DNA from: Micromonospora rubida
GTDB taxonomy: Bacteria; Actinomycetota; Actinomycetes; Mycobacteriales; Micromonosporaceae
DNA length: 64,000 nt
Assembly: GCF_009908295.1 (NCBI RefSeq)
Contig: NZ_JAAALO010000009.1
Location: forward strand, 186,001 to 250,000
Reading direction: 5' to 3'
Within the stretch, counting starts at the first letter, position 1. The number at the start of each line of letters is the position of its first letter. The translations under genes and the position numbers were made by a program. Below the pieces are notes generated by a model. The model had not been told where the DNA came from and searched no databases. It saw only the letters and a program-made list of their open reading frames with translations. Positions 50,350-58,118 of this stretch are shown in pieces.

Positions 50350-51168
50350 TTATTTACCGTTGGAGAAGTCCTCGTACGCGCGCAGCACCTCGTCGGTCGG
50401 CCCGTCCATCCGCAGCTCGCCCGATTCCAGCCAGATCGTCCGCTCGCACGTGTCCCGGACCGAGGAGAGCTGGTGGCTGACCAGGAACACCGTGCCGGCG
50501 CCCTCCCGCAGCTCCCGGACCCGCTGCTCGCTGCGCTTGCGGAACCCCTTGTCGCCGGTGGCGAGGGCCTCGTCGATCAGCAGCACGTCGTGCTTCTTCG
50601 CCGCCGCGATGGAGAACCGCAGCCGGGCCGACATGCCGGAGGAGTACGTCCGCATCGGCAGCGAGGCGAAGTCGCCGCGCTGGTTGATCCCGGAGAACTC
50701 GATGATGTCCGGGGCCAGCCGCTGCACGTCGTCGGGGTGCATGCCCATGGCGAGGCAGCCCAGCGTGACGTTCCGTTCGCCGGACAGGTCGTTGAGCAGG
50801 GCGGCGTTGACGCCCAGCAGGGACGGCTGACCCTGGGTGTAGACCGCGCCCCGGTTCACCGGCAGCAGGCCGGCGATGGCCCGCAGCAGGGTGGACTTGC
50901 CGGAGCCGTTGCTGCCGATCAGCCCGACCGCCTCGCCCCGGTACGCGGTGAAGCTGACCCCCTTGACCGCGTGCACCTCGCGGATGTTCGGCGCCGAGGT
51001 GCGGGACGCGATCCGCTTCAGCGCGGCCACTGGGCTGGTGCCGCCGCTGGCGCCCTTGTGCACCCGGTAGATCACGTGCGCGTCGTCGACCACCACGGTC
51101 GGGATGCGCTCGGTGATCGTGGGCAGCGCCACGGTGACGTCGTTGGACGTCTCGATGTGCTCAGCCAC
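50350..51168 (-). CDS. TagH/Wzt-type polysaccharide ABC exporter ATPase
   Basis: A 272-residue ATPase of the teichoic acid/O-antigen export family. Walker A is GLIGSNGSGKSTLLRAIAGLL, the signature is RTYSSGMSARLRFSIAAAKKHDVLLIDEALATGD, and the switch His is in FLVSHQLSSV. The sequence before Walker A (VHAVKGVSFTAYRGEAVG) and GVNAALLNDLSGERNV are typical of TagH. The GTG at 51168 has AGGAG seven bases upstream and overlaps the end of the permease gene by eight bases, so the pair is coupled. There is no C-terminal carbohydrate-binding extension as in TagH of Bacillus. It energises export of the glycopolymer. Confidence 0.92.
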   Translation of the reverse strand: MAEHIETSNDVTVALPTITERIPTVVVDDAHVIYRVHKGASGGTSPVAALKRIASRTSAPNIREVHAVKGVSFTAYRGEAVGLIGSNGSGKSTLLRAIAGLLPVNRGAVYTQGQPSLLGVNAALLNDLSGERNVTLGCLAMGMHPDDVQRLAPDIIEFSGINQRGDFASLPMRTYSSGMSARLRFSIAAAKKHDVLLIDEALATGDKGFRKRSEQRVRELREGAGTVFLVSHQLSSVRDTCERTIWLESGELRMDGPTDEVLRAYEDFSNGK

Positions 51169-52057
51169 GGCCGTACTCCTGTTCGCCCCGCCAGAAGTAG
51201 ATGAAACCACCCACACCCATCACGACCGCCCAGCCCACCGCGTACAGCCAGAGCTGGAGCATCGAGGAGTTGAGCAGCGGCGCACCCTCCAGCAGCGCGT
51301 GCCGGGCCAGCTCGATGTAGACCAGCATCGGGTTCGCCTCGACCAGCCTGGTCGCCCAGCCGGGCAGGTTCTCCTCGAACAACGCCACGTTGTAGAGGAC
51401 GCCGGAGCCGTACATCCAGGTGCGCAGCAGGAACGGCATGACCTGCTTGAGGTCGGCGATCTTCGACCCCGCCCGGGCCACCGCCATGGTGAGCCCGGCG
51501 TTGAACAACGCCTGGAGCAGCACCACCGGCACCAGCAGCAGCCACTCGACGGTGAGCGGCTCGCCGGTCACCAGCACGATGCCGACGAGCACCACCAGCG
51601 AGGCCAGCAGCTGCTGGAACTGGGTGAGCATGACGGCCAGCGGCAGGCAGGCCCGGGGGAAGTGCAGCGCCCGGATCAGCCCCAGGTTGCCGGTGATCGA
51701 CTGGGTGCCGTTCTGCACCGCGGTCTGGGTGAAGTTGAAGATGAACAGCCCGGCCGTGAGGTACGCGATGAAGTTCGGGATGCTGTTCTGCTTCAGCACC
51801 AGGCCGAAGATCAGGTAGTAGACCGCCGCGTTGGTCAGCGGGGTGAGTACCTGCCAGAGCTGGCCGAGCCGGGCGTTGCTGAACGAGGCGACCAGCTTGG
51901 CGTTGGAGTACGCGGCGATGAAGTGCCGGTACGTCCACAGGCGGCGGGTGTAGTCCGCCAGGGACGGCCGTTCGCCGGCGACCCGCAGCCCGTACCGGGC
52001 GGCCAGCTGCGCCTGGGTCAGGCCGGCGTCGGGGTCGGCCAGCGCGGTGTTGGCCAT
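51161..52057 (-). CDS. TagG/Wzm-type polysaccharide ABC exporter permease
   Basis: A 298-residue ABC-2 permease with six membrane spans. Features are SFSNARLGQLWQVLTPLTNAAVYYLIFGLVL, IPNFIAYLTAGLFIFNFTQTAVQNG, SITGNLGLIRALHFPRACLPLAVML (the conserved ABC-2 loop), and VEANPMLVYIELARHALLEG. It pairs with the ATPase encoded by the overlapping downstream gene. Start choice: the frame is open to 52222, but MANTALADPDAGLTQAQLAARYGLRV matches the usual length and has GGAG ten bases upstream; an ATG at 52174 lacks a ribosome site. The gene is divergent from the TetR regulator, which may control it through the operator in between. Confidence 0.9.
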   Translation of the reverse strand: MANTALADPDAGLTQAQLAARYGLRVAGERPSLADYTRRLWTYRHFIAAYSNAKLVASFSNARLGQLWQVLTPLTNAAVYYLIFGLVLKQNSIPNFIAYLTAGLFIFNFTQTAVQNGTQSITGNLGLIRALHFPRACLPLAVMLTQFQQLLASLVVLVGIVLVTGEPLTVEWLLLVPVVLLQALFNAGLTMAVARAGSKIADLKQVMPFLLRTWMYGSGVLYNVALFEENLPGWATRLVEANPMLVYIELARHALLEGAPLLNSSMLQLWLYAVGWAVVMGVGGFIYFWRGEQEYGRG

Positions 52058-52194
52058 GGGATGGGCGCTCCGATCTTTTCGTACCAACGGGATGCGCGCG
52101 ACGACGGATTCGAACGGGTCGAGCGTGGCCGGTGCGTGGAGCGCCGCCTCGTCGCTGCGTGGAAGGTAGTCCATAAACACGTCGGGACGCAACC

Positions 52195-52212
52195 GTACCG
52201 TCGTTGCGGTAC
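52195..52212. promoter_or_regulatory. candidate TetR operator
   Basis: A perfect dyad, GTACCG-TCGTTG-CGGTAC (six-base half sites, six-base spacer), lies between the divergent exporter and TetR genes and overlaps the first three bases of the TetR -10 element. Confidence 0.6.
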
Positions 52213-52215
52213 ATT
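52210..52215 (+). promoter_or_regulatory. -10 element TACATT
   Basis: TACATT ends seven bases before the GTG at 52223, so the transcript would start at or next to the leader ORF. Confidence 0.55.
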
Positions 52216-52222
52216 GTCCCAC

Positions 52223-52249
52223 GTGACAGCCGAGAAGAGCCTCCCGTGA
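52223..52249 (+). CDS. leaderless eight-codon leader ORF upstream of TetR
   Basis: GTG ACA GCC GAG AAG AGC CTC CCG TGA encodes VTAEKSLP. Its TGA overlaps the GTG start of the TetR gene by the GTGA arrangement. The same VT-x-EK beginning recurs in the TetR N-terminus (VTPEKESVVTTEK) because a 23/24-base unit is repeated at 52223, 52246 and 52270. It could couple translation of the repressor to a leaderless start. Confidence 0.45.
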   Translation: MTAEKSLP

Positions 52250-52917
52250 CGCCCGAGAAAGAGTCTGTCGTGACCACCGAGAAGAGGCGGGCGCCGGCCG
52301 GCGCGGCGGTGCTCCGGGGCGACATCACCAGGGCCATCCGCCGCGCGCTGATGCAGGAGCTCGCCGCGGTCGGCTACGGCCGGCTCTCCATCGAGGCGGT
52401 CGCCCGGCGGGCCGGGGTCAGCAAGACGGCGATATACCGGCGGTGGAGCTCGAAGCTGGAACTGGTCCTGGAGGTCGTCGTCGCGGCGGCCGGCAGCAAG
52501 CTGCCGGCGCTGGACACCGGCACCGTGCGCGGCGACCTCGCCCTGCTGTTCAAGCTGGTCACCCACGCCCTGAGTCACCCGCTGGCCTCGCAGATCATCC
52601 CCGACCTGCTGGCCGAGGCGGCCCGCAACCCCGAGATCGACGAGGCCCTCCAGGTGGTGCTGCGGGCCAAGCAGCAGGAGATCGGCGGGTCGCTGGTCGC
52701 CCGGGCCGTCCAGCGCGGCGAGCTGCCCACCGGCACCGACCCCGGCGCGGCCGTGGACCTCGTCGTCGGGCCGCTCTACTGGCGGCTGGCGATCGCCCGG
52801 TCCACCCCGGCCCAGGCGTACCTCGACGCGCTGGTCGAGGCCGTGGCGGTCGGCCTCGGCGCGGCCCCGGCCGTGCCCCGGCAGCGGGACGCGACCCCGC
52901 CGGCGGCCTCCGCCTGA
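52246..52917 (+). CDS. TetR family transcriptional regulator
   Basis: A 223-residue repressor. The HTH spans about residues 25-70 (IRRALMQELAAVGYGRLSIEAVARRAGVSKTAIYRRWSSKLELVLEVV). The C-terminal ligand-binding domain resembles TetR_C subgroups (HALSHPLASQIIPDLLAEAARNPEIDEALQVVLRAKQ...GAAVDLVVGPLYWRLAI). The GTG at 52246 overlaps the leader ORF stop; a GTG at 52270 is the alternative. It probably represses its own promoter and the divergent TagG/TagH operon through the dyad at 52195-52212. The ligand is unknown. The C-terminus is a Pro/Ala tail. Confidence 0.9.
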   Translation: MTPEKESVVTTEKRRAPAGAAVLRGDITRAIRRALMQELAAVGYGRLSIEAVARRAGVSKTAIYRRWSSKLELVLEVVVAAAGSKLPALDTGTVRGDLALLFKLVTHALSHPLASQIIPDLLAEAARNPEIDEALQVVLRAKQQEIGGSLVARAVQRGELPTGTDPGAAVDLVVGPLYWRLAIARSTPAQAYLDALVEAVAVGLGAAPAVPRQRDATPPAASA

Positions 52918-52968
52918 ACCGCCCCGCCCTCTCACCGCCCCGCTCCGCCGCCGGCAGCCCGGGCGTCG

Positions 52969-54165
52969 TCAGCGCCCGGCTTCGGTCGGGAGCCGGGACA
53001 CGATGTGCCGGGCGATCTCCAGCGAACTGGTCGCGGCGGGGGAGGGCGCGTTGAGCACGTGCACCTGCCGGTCCGCCTCGACGATCAGGAAGTCGTCGAC
53101 CAGGCCGCCGTCGGGCAGGATCGCCTGGGCGCGCACCCCGGCGCCGGCCGGGACGATGTCCGCCGGGGTCAGCTCCGGCACCAGCCGGGCCAGGCTCGCG
53201 GCGAACTTCTTCCTCGACAGCGACCGGGCCACCTCGGTCAGGCCGTACCGGTAGTGCCGGCGGGCCAGCGCCCACAGCCCGCGGTAGGACAGCTCGTCCC
53301 AGACGTCGCGCGGGCTGACCCGGCCCCACGAGTAGCCCTCCCGGGCGGTGGCCAGCACGGCGTTCGGCCCGGCGTGCACGCTGCCGTCGATCATCTTGGT
53401 CAGGTGCACCCCGAGGAACGGGAACTGCGGGTCCGGCACCGGGTAGATCAGCCCCCGCACCAGGTCGCGCCGCTGCGGGGTCAGCTCGTAGTACTCGCCC
53501 CGGAACGGCACGATCCGCACGGGCGTGGGCACCCCGGCCAGCCGGGAGATCCGGTCGGCGTGCAGCCCCGCGCAGTTGATCAGCACGTCGCCGAGCACCT
53601 CGCCCGTGGTGGTGGTGACCACCACGCCGTCGGGCCGGTTGGTCACCCCGGTCACCTCGGTGCGGGTGCGCAGGTCCGCCCCGGCGGCGGCGAGCAGCTC
53701 AGCCAGTTTCCGGCAGACCGCGCCGAAGTCGACGATGCCCGTCGAGGCGATGTGCAGCGCGGCGACGGCCGCCACGTGCGGCTCGTACTCGGCGACCTCG
53801 GCCGCCTCGATCAGCCGCGCCGGCAGCCCGTTGGCGCTCGCCCGCTCGTGCAGGGCGTGCAGCCGGGGCAGCTCCGCCGGGTCGGTGGCGACGATCAGCT
53901 TGCCGCAGATCTCGTACGACAGCCCGTGCGCGTCGCAGAACTCGACCATCGACGCGCTGCCGGCCTTGCACATGGTGGCCTTCAGGCTGCCCGGCTTGTA
54001 GTAGACGCCGGCGTGGATGACCCCTGAGTTGTGGCCGGTCTGGTGCGTCGCCCAGCCGGCCTCCTTCTCCAGCACGGTCACCGAGTCGCCGGGGCGGTCG
54101 GTCACCAGCCGGTGCGCCACCGCCAGGCCGACGATGCCGCCACCCACGACCACGAACCTAGTCAT
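52969..54165 (-). CDS. lhgO: L-2-hydroxyglutarate oxidase
   Basis: A 398-residue FAD-dependent oxidoreductase of the DAO/LhgO family. The dinucleotide fold is FVVVGGGIVGLAVAHRL, followed by the family stretch VLEKEAGWATHQTGHNSGVIHAGVYYKPGSLKA. Later motifs are LINCAGLHADRISRLAGV, FRGEYYEL and the C-terminal GVRAQAILPDGGLVDDFLI plus LNAPSPAATSSLEIARHIV. It oxidises L-2-hydroxyglutarate to 2-oxoglutarate, feeding electrons to the membrane quinone pool. GGGGAG lies five bases before the ATG at 54165. It is divergent from the DegT gene. Its presence inside a glycopolymer locus is unexplained. Confidence 0.92.
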   Translation of the reverse strand: MTRFVVVGGGIVGLAVAHRLVTDRPGDSVTVLEKEAGWATHQTGHNSGVIHAGVYYKPGSLKATMCKAGSASMVEFCDAHGLSYEICGKLIVATDPAELPRLHALHERASANGLPARLIEAAEVAEYEPHVAAVAALHIASTGIVDFGAVCRKLAELLAAAGADLRTRTEVTGVTNRPDGVVVTTTTGEVLGDVLINCAGLHADRISRLAGVPTPVRIVPFRGEYYELTPQRRDLVRGLIYPVPDPQFPFLGVHLTKMIDGSVHAGPNAVLATAREGYSWGRVSPRDVWDELSYRGLWALARRHYRYGLTEVARSLSRKKFAASLARLVPELTPADIVPAGAGVRAQAILPDGGLVDDFLIVEADRQVHVLNAPSPAATSSLEIARHIVSRLPTEAGR

Positions 54166-54248
54166 CTCATCTCCCCTGCCGGCGCCGCCACAGATGGTAA
54201 CGAAGTCGCCCGGCGCGTCCGATTCGCGTCCGACCCGCACGGGTGGCC

Positions 54249-54254
54249 TACACT
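54249..54254 (+). promoter_or_regulatory. -10 element of the sugar-modification operon
   Basis: TACACT about 30 bases before the ATG of the first DegT gene; the leader also contains the ribosome site GGGGAG. Confidence 0.45.
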
Positions 54255-54283
54255 GCTGCGGGTCCAATTTCTCGGGGAGTCAC

Positions 54284-55423
54284 ATGTCTGAGGTCATCGC
54301 GCTCGGTCAACCCACGGTCGGCGAGGCCGAACTCGCCGCAATCGCCGAGGTCTTCGCCTCCGGCTGGCTCGCGGGCTCCGGTCCCACCAGCCTCCGGTTC
54401 GAGGAGCGCTTCGCCGCCGCCGTCGGCACCCGGCACGCGCTCGCCACCAGCAACTGCGGTTCGGCGCTGCACCTGGCGCTGCTCACCCTCGGGGTCAAGC
54501 CCGGCGACGAGGTGGTCGTGGCCGACTACACGTTCCCGGCCACCGGCCACTCGGTGATGTGGGCCGGCGCGAAGCCGGTCTTCGCCGACGTCCGGCCGGA
54601 CACCTGGACGGTCGACCCGGCCGCGGTCGAGGCGGCGATCACCCCGCGCACCGTCGGGATCATCGCCGTCGACGCCTTCGGCCAGCCCGCCGACTACGAC
54701 GAGCTGCGCGCCGTCGCCGACAAGCACGGGCTGTTCCTGGTCGAGGACGCCGCCTGCGCGGCCGGCGCGACCTACAAGGGGCGCCCCGCCGGCAGCCTGG
54801 CCGACGTGGCGACCTTCAGCTTCCACGGCCGCAAGGGGATCACCGCCGGCGAGGGCGGGGCGTACGTCACCGACCGCGAGGACCTCGCCGCGCACGCCCG
54901 CAAGCTGCGCACCTATGGGGTGGAGGGCGCGCTCGCCCGCGCCGAGCTGTCCCACCTGCCCATCCCGGTCTTCACCGAGCTGGGCTACAACTACCGGCTC
55001 TCCGACGTGGCCGCGGCGATCATGATCGCCCAGCTCGACCGGCTGCCGGACCTGCTGGCCGCGAAGCGGCGCTCCGCGGCCCGCTACGGCGAGCTGCTCA
55101 AGGACCACGAGCTGATCACCACCCCGTACGAGGCCCCGGACCGCGAGCACCCGTGGCAGTCGTACGTGGTCACCCTCGACCCCTCGGTGGACCGGGGCGC
55201 GGTCGCCCTCCAGTTGCGCCAGCGCGGCGTGCAGTGCACCTTCGGCACGTACGCCTCGCACGTGCAGCCGCTCTACGGGCAGACCGACCCGTGCCCGGTG
55301 TCGGCGGACCTGTTCGCCCGGCACCTGGCCATCCCGATGCACGCCAACCTCACCGACGCCCAGGTCGAGACCGTCGCCGCCACCCTGGTCGACGTCGTCG
55401 CCAGCGCGGCCTCCGGCCGCTGA
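54284..55423 (+). CDS. DegT/DnrJ/EryC1/StrS aminotransferase (first)
   Basis: A 379-residue PLP-dependent sugar aminotransferase. GSGPTSLRFEERFAAAVGTRHALATSNCGSALHLAL carries the cofactor phosphate loop. VEDAACAAGATYKG follows, and the Schiff-base lysine lies in FSFHGRKGITAGEGGAYV. The end ELGYNYRLSDVAAAIMIAQL is family typical. It transfers an amino group from Glu or Gln to a nucleotide-linked keto-sugar. GGGGAG precedes the ATG. It heads an operon with the epimerase, acyltransferase and glycosyltransferase genes (spacings of 26, -4 and 12 bp). The sugar is not identifiable by sequence. Confidence 0.93.
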   Translation: MSEVIALGQPTVGEAELAAIAEVFASGWLAGSGPTSLRFEERFAAAVGTRHALATSNCGSALHLALLTLGVKPGDEVVVADYTFPATGHSVMWAGAKPVFADVRPDTWTVDPAAVEAAITPRTVGIIAVDAFGQPADYDELRAVADKHGLFLVEDAACAAGATYKGRPAGSLADVATFSFHGRKGITAGEGGAYVTDREDLAAHARKLRTYGVEGALARAELSHLPIPVFTELGYNYRLSDVAAAIMIAQLDRLPDLLAAKRRSAARYGELLKDHELITTPYEAPDREHPWQSYVVTLDPSVDRGAVALQLRQRGVQCTFGTYASHVQPLYGQTDPCPVSADLFARHLAIPMHANLTDAQVETVAATLVDVVASAASGR

Positions 55424-55449
55424 TCCCCCCAGGAAGGACACTGTCCCCC

Positions 55450-56382
55450 ATGTCGAAGCAGACCGTCTTCATCACCGGAGGCGCGGGCTTCATTGGCCTG
55501 CACGTGGTGCCGTTGTTGCTGGAGAAGGGCTACCGGGTCCGCATCTTCGACAACATGTTCCGGGGCGACCGGGGCCGCGTCGCGGAGCTGGTGGCCACCG
55601 GCGACGTCGAGCTGATCGACCAGGACGTCCGCTACGGTGGCGCCGTGCACGCGGCCATGAAGGGCTGCGAGTACGTCATCCACCTGGCCGCCGTCTCGAT
55701 CAACAAGAGCCAGGCCGACCCGCACGAGTCGATCGACATCAACATGGTCGGCAACCACAACGTCTTCGCCGCCGCCGCCGACCACGGCGTGAAGCGGCTC
55801 GTGTTCGCCTCCTCCGCCTCGGTGTACGGCGACCCGCAGAAGCTGCCGATGCACGAGGACGACCGGCTCGACCCGCTCACCCCGTACTGCATCTCGAAGC
55901 GGGCCGGTGAGGACCTGCTCGCCTTCTACCAGCGCAGCAAGGGCCTCAACTGGATCGCCCTGCGCTTCTTCAACGTCTACGGCCCCGGCCAGAAGCCGAC
56001 CGCGTACTACACCTCGGTGATCAACCACTTCGTGAAGCGGCTCAAGAACGGCGAGCCGCCGGTCATCGACGGCAAGGGTGAGCAGTCGATGGACTTCATC
56101 CACGTCCACGACATCGCCCGTTCGGTGGTCGCGGCGATGGAGGCCGAGCAGGGCAACGTGCCGGTCAACATCGGCACCGGCATCGACACCTCGGTCGCCA
56201 CCCTCGCCGAGATCCTGATCAAGGCCGTCGGGGTGGACGTGGAGCCGCAGTTCAACCCGCGCGAGGTGCTGGTCAGCCGCCGGGCGGCGGACATCACCCG
56301 GGCCCGCGAGGTGCTCGGCTGGGAGCCGAGCATCGCCGTCGGCGACGGAATGACCGACCTGATCAAGACCGAGGTGGCGTGA
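55450..56382 (+). CDS. NAD-dependent epimerase/dehydratase (extended SDR)
   Basis: A 310-residue nucleotide-sugar enzyme. The cofactor site is VFITGGAGFIGLHVVPLLLEKG. The catalytic Ser is in VFASSASVYGDP, and Tyr-x3-Lys is PYCISKRAG. RFFNVYGPGQKP and SMDFIHVHDIARSV are hallmarks of UDP-glucose 4-epimerase-like and dTDP-glucose dehydratase-like members. It could create the keto-sugar or epimer used by the neighbouring aminotransferase. It follows that gene after 26 bp and overlaps the acyltransferase start by four bases, so all are co-translated. Epimerase versus dehydratase activity is undecided. Confidence 0.92.
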   Translation: MSKQTVFITGGAGFIGLHVVPLLLEKGYRVRIFDNMFRGDRGRVAELVATGDVELIDQDVRYGGAVHAAMKGCEYVIHLAAVSINKSQADPHESIDINMVGNHNVFAAAADHGVKRLVFASSASVYGDPQKLPMHEDDRLDPLTPYCISKRAGEDLLAFYQRSKGLNWIALRFFNVYGPGQKPTAYYTSVINHFVKRLKNGEPPVIDGKGEQSMDFIHVHDIARSVVAAMEAEQGNVPVNIGTGIDTSVATLAEILIKAVGVDVEPQFNPREVLVSRRAADITRAREVLGWEPSIAVGDGMTDLIKTEVA

Positions 56383-56846
56383 CCCAGCCGCCGTCCGCCG
56401 GGGGCCCGTCGTCGCACGGGCTCCCGGCGAACCCGTACAACCCGCACGCCTGGGTGATCGGCGAGCCGGAGGTCGGCGCGGGGACGTGGATCGGCGCGTT
56501 CACCGTCATCGACGGCTCGGGCGGGCTGACCATCGGCGCGGGCTGCGACATCAGTTGCGGCGCGCAGATCTACACCCATTCCACCGCCCGGCGTTGCGTG
56601 TCGGGCCGGGCCCATGCTTCCGTGGACCGTGCGCCGGTGCGGATCGGCGACCGCGTCTTCATCGGGGCGAACGCGACCGTGATGATGGGCGTCACCGTCG
56701 GCGACGGTGCGGTCATCGGCGCGGGCGCGGTGGTCACCAGGGATGTCCCACCCGGTGCGGTTGTGGCGGGGGTGCCTGCCAGGGTGGTCTCCACAGTCGA
56801 GCTGGACGGGCCCGATGTCCGGTTCGTTCCGGTTACGGATAGCTAG
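56379..56846 (+). CDS. hexapeptide-repeat acyltransferase (WbbJ-like)
   Basis: A 155-residue left-handed beta-helix acyltransferase. The repeats run GAGTWIGAFTVIDGSGGLTIGAGCDISCGAQIYTH and then RIGDRVFIGANATVMMGVTVGDGAVIGAGAVVTRDVPPGAVVAGVPARVV, with the terminal PARVV motif. The GTG start overlaps the epimerase stop (GTGA). It probably N-acetylates the amino sugar produced by the aminotransferase, as WbpD/PglD-type enzymes do. Trimeric assembly is expected from the fold. The acyl donor and sugar are inferred from context. Confidence 0.9.
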   Translation: MTQPPSAGGPSSHGLPANPYNPHAWVIGEPEVGAGTWIGAFTVIDGSGGLTIGAGCDISCGAQIYTHSTARRCVSGRAHASVDRAPVRIGDRVFIGANATVMMGVTVGDGAVIGAGAVVTRDVPPGAVVAGVPARVVSTVELDGPDVRFVPVTDS

Positions 56847-56858
56847 GAGCTCCGGTCC

Positions 56859-58046
56859 GTGCGTATCGCAGTGGTCAACAACTTCTTCCCGCCCCGGCCG
56901 GGAGGCAGCTCCCACCTGTCCGAGTCGCTGGCCATCGGCTACGCGGCGGCCGGGCACGAGGTGCTGGTGCTGACAGCCGCCTACCAGGACGCGCCGGCCG
57001 AGGAACACCGCGACGGCCTGCGCATCGTCCGGCTGCCCGCCTGGATGCTGCCGCAGACCAGGCTCGCGGTGAGCTTCGACATCTCGTTCACCAGCCGCCC
57101 CACCATCCTGCGCCGGGTGCGTCAGATCCTTGACGAGTTCCGCCCCGACGTGATTCACCAGCACGGGCAGTTCTTCGACCTGACCTGGGCCAGCGCGATG
57201 TACTCCCGCAAGCGGCGGGTGCCGGCGCTGCTGTCCATCCACACCCGGCTGGAGAACCCGCAGGCCCGCTACGCCAAGGTGTTCCGCGGCCTGGACGCCA
57301 CCCTGGTCAAGCCGTTCATGCGCCGGTCGAAGCCGCGGCTGGTGGTGATGGACGTGCTCATGCAGGAGTACATCGAGCAGCGCTACCGGGGTGCCCACTC
57401 CGGGCTGGTGCCGATCCCCGTCGGCGTGGACCCGGGCTGGGTGCTCGGCGGCAACGGCCAGCGGGTCCGGGAGAAGCACGGCCTGGGCAACGCCCCGGTG
57501 ATCCTGTCGGTGGGCCACGTCATCCCGCTGCGCGACCGGATCGCCCTGGTCGAGACGCTGCCGAAGGTGCTGGCGGCGGTCCCGGACGCGAAGCTCGTCG
57601 TCGCCGGGCACGTCTACTACGGGATGTTCCAGGAGCGGGCGAAGGAGCTCGGCGTCGACCACGCGGTCGTCGCCGTCGGCAAGGTCGCCAAGAACGAGAT
57701 CCCGGACTACCTGGCCGCCGCGACCGTGGAGTCCCATGAGCAGGGGATCGGCCTCGGCACCGCCACCCTGGAGGCGATGGCCGCCGGGGTGCCGGTGGTG
57801 GCGCCGGCCCGGGAGGACAACTTCCCCGGCATCGCGCTGCGGGACGGGGAGAACGTACTGCTCTGCCGCCCCGGCGACGTCGAGGGCCTGGCCGACCGGC
57901 TGGTGGCCGCGCTCACCGACCCCGCGCTGGCCAAGCAGATCGGCGTCAACGGGCAGGCGCTGATCCGGGACCGGTTCAGCCTGGACCGGGTGCTCCAGCG
58001 GCACCTCGACGTGCTCACCGAGATGGCGGCGACCCGCCGCCGCTGA
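56859..58046 (+). CDS. glycosyltransferase family 4
   Basis: A 395-residue GT-B glycosyltransferase. The N-terminal region MRIAVVNNFFPPRPGGSSHLSESLAIGYAAAGHEVLVLTA has the GGSS loop. The C-terminal domain contains VILSVGHVIPLRDRIALVETLPKV, KLVVAGHVYYGM and the EX7E-like HEQGIGLGTATLEAMAAGVPVVAPAREDNFPG. It likely attaches the modified sugar to the lipid-linked polymer or repeat unit. AGGAG is nine bases before the GTG. It is the last gene of the operon and is followed by a 15-bp hairpin. Confidence 0.93.
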   Translation: MRIAVVNNFFPPRPGGSSHLSESLAIGYAAAGHEVLVLTAAYQDAPAEEHRDGLRIVRLPAWMLPQTRLAVSFDISFTSRPTILRRVRQILDEFRPDVIHQHGQFFDLTWASAMYSRKRRVPALLSIHTRLENPQARYAKVFRGLDATLVKPFMRRSKPRLVVMDVLMQEYIEQRYRGAHSGLVPIPVGVDPGWVLGGNGQRVREKHGLGNAPVILSVGHVIPLRDRIALVETLPKVLAAVPDAKLVVAGHVYYGMFQERAKELGVDHAVVAVGKVAKNEIPDYLAAATVESHEQGIGLGTATLEAMAAGVPVVAPAREDNFPGIALRDGENVLLCRPGDVEGLADRLVAALTDPALAKQIGVNGQALIRDRFSLDRVLQRHLDVLTEMAATRRR

Positions 58047-58056
58047 CCGCGTACGA

Positions 58057-58090
58057 GAAGGGGCCCGCCGGTTTCCCGGCGGGCCCCTTC
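58057..58090. terminator. bidirectional hairpin terminator
   Basis: A perfect 15-bp stem, GAAGGGGCCCGCCGG (58057-58071) with 58076-58090, and a TTTC loop, followed by TTCTTCG. It lies between converging genes. Confidence 0.8.
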
Positions 58091-58118
58091 TTCGTCGGTC
58101 TGTGCGGCCGTGGACGGC

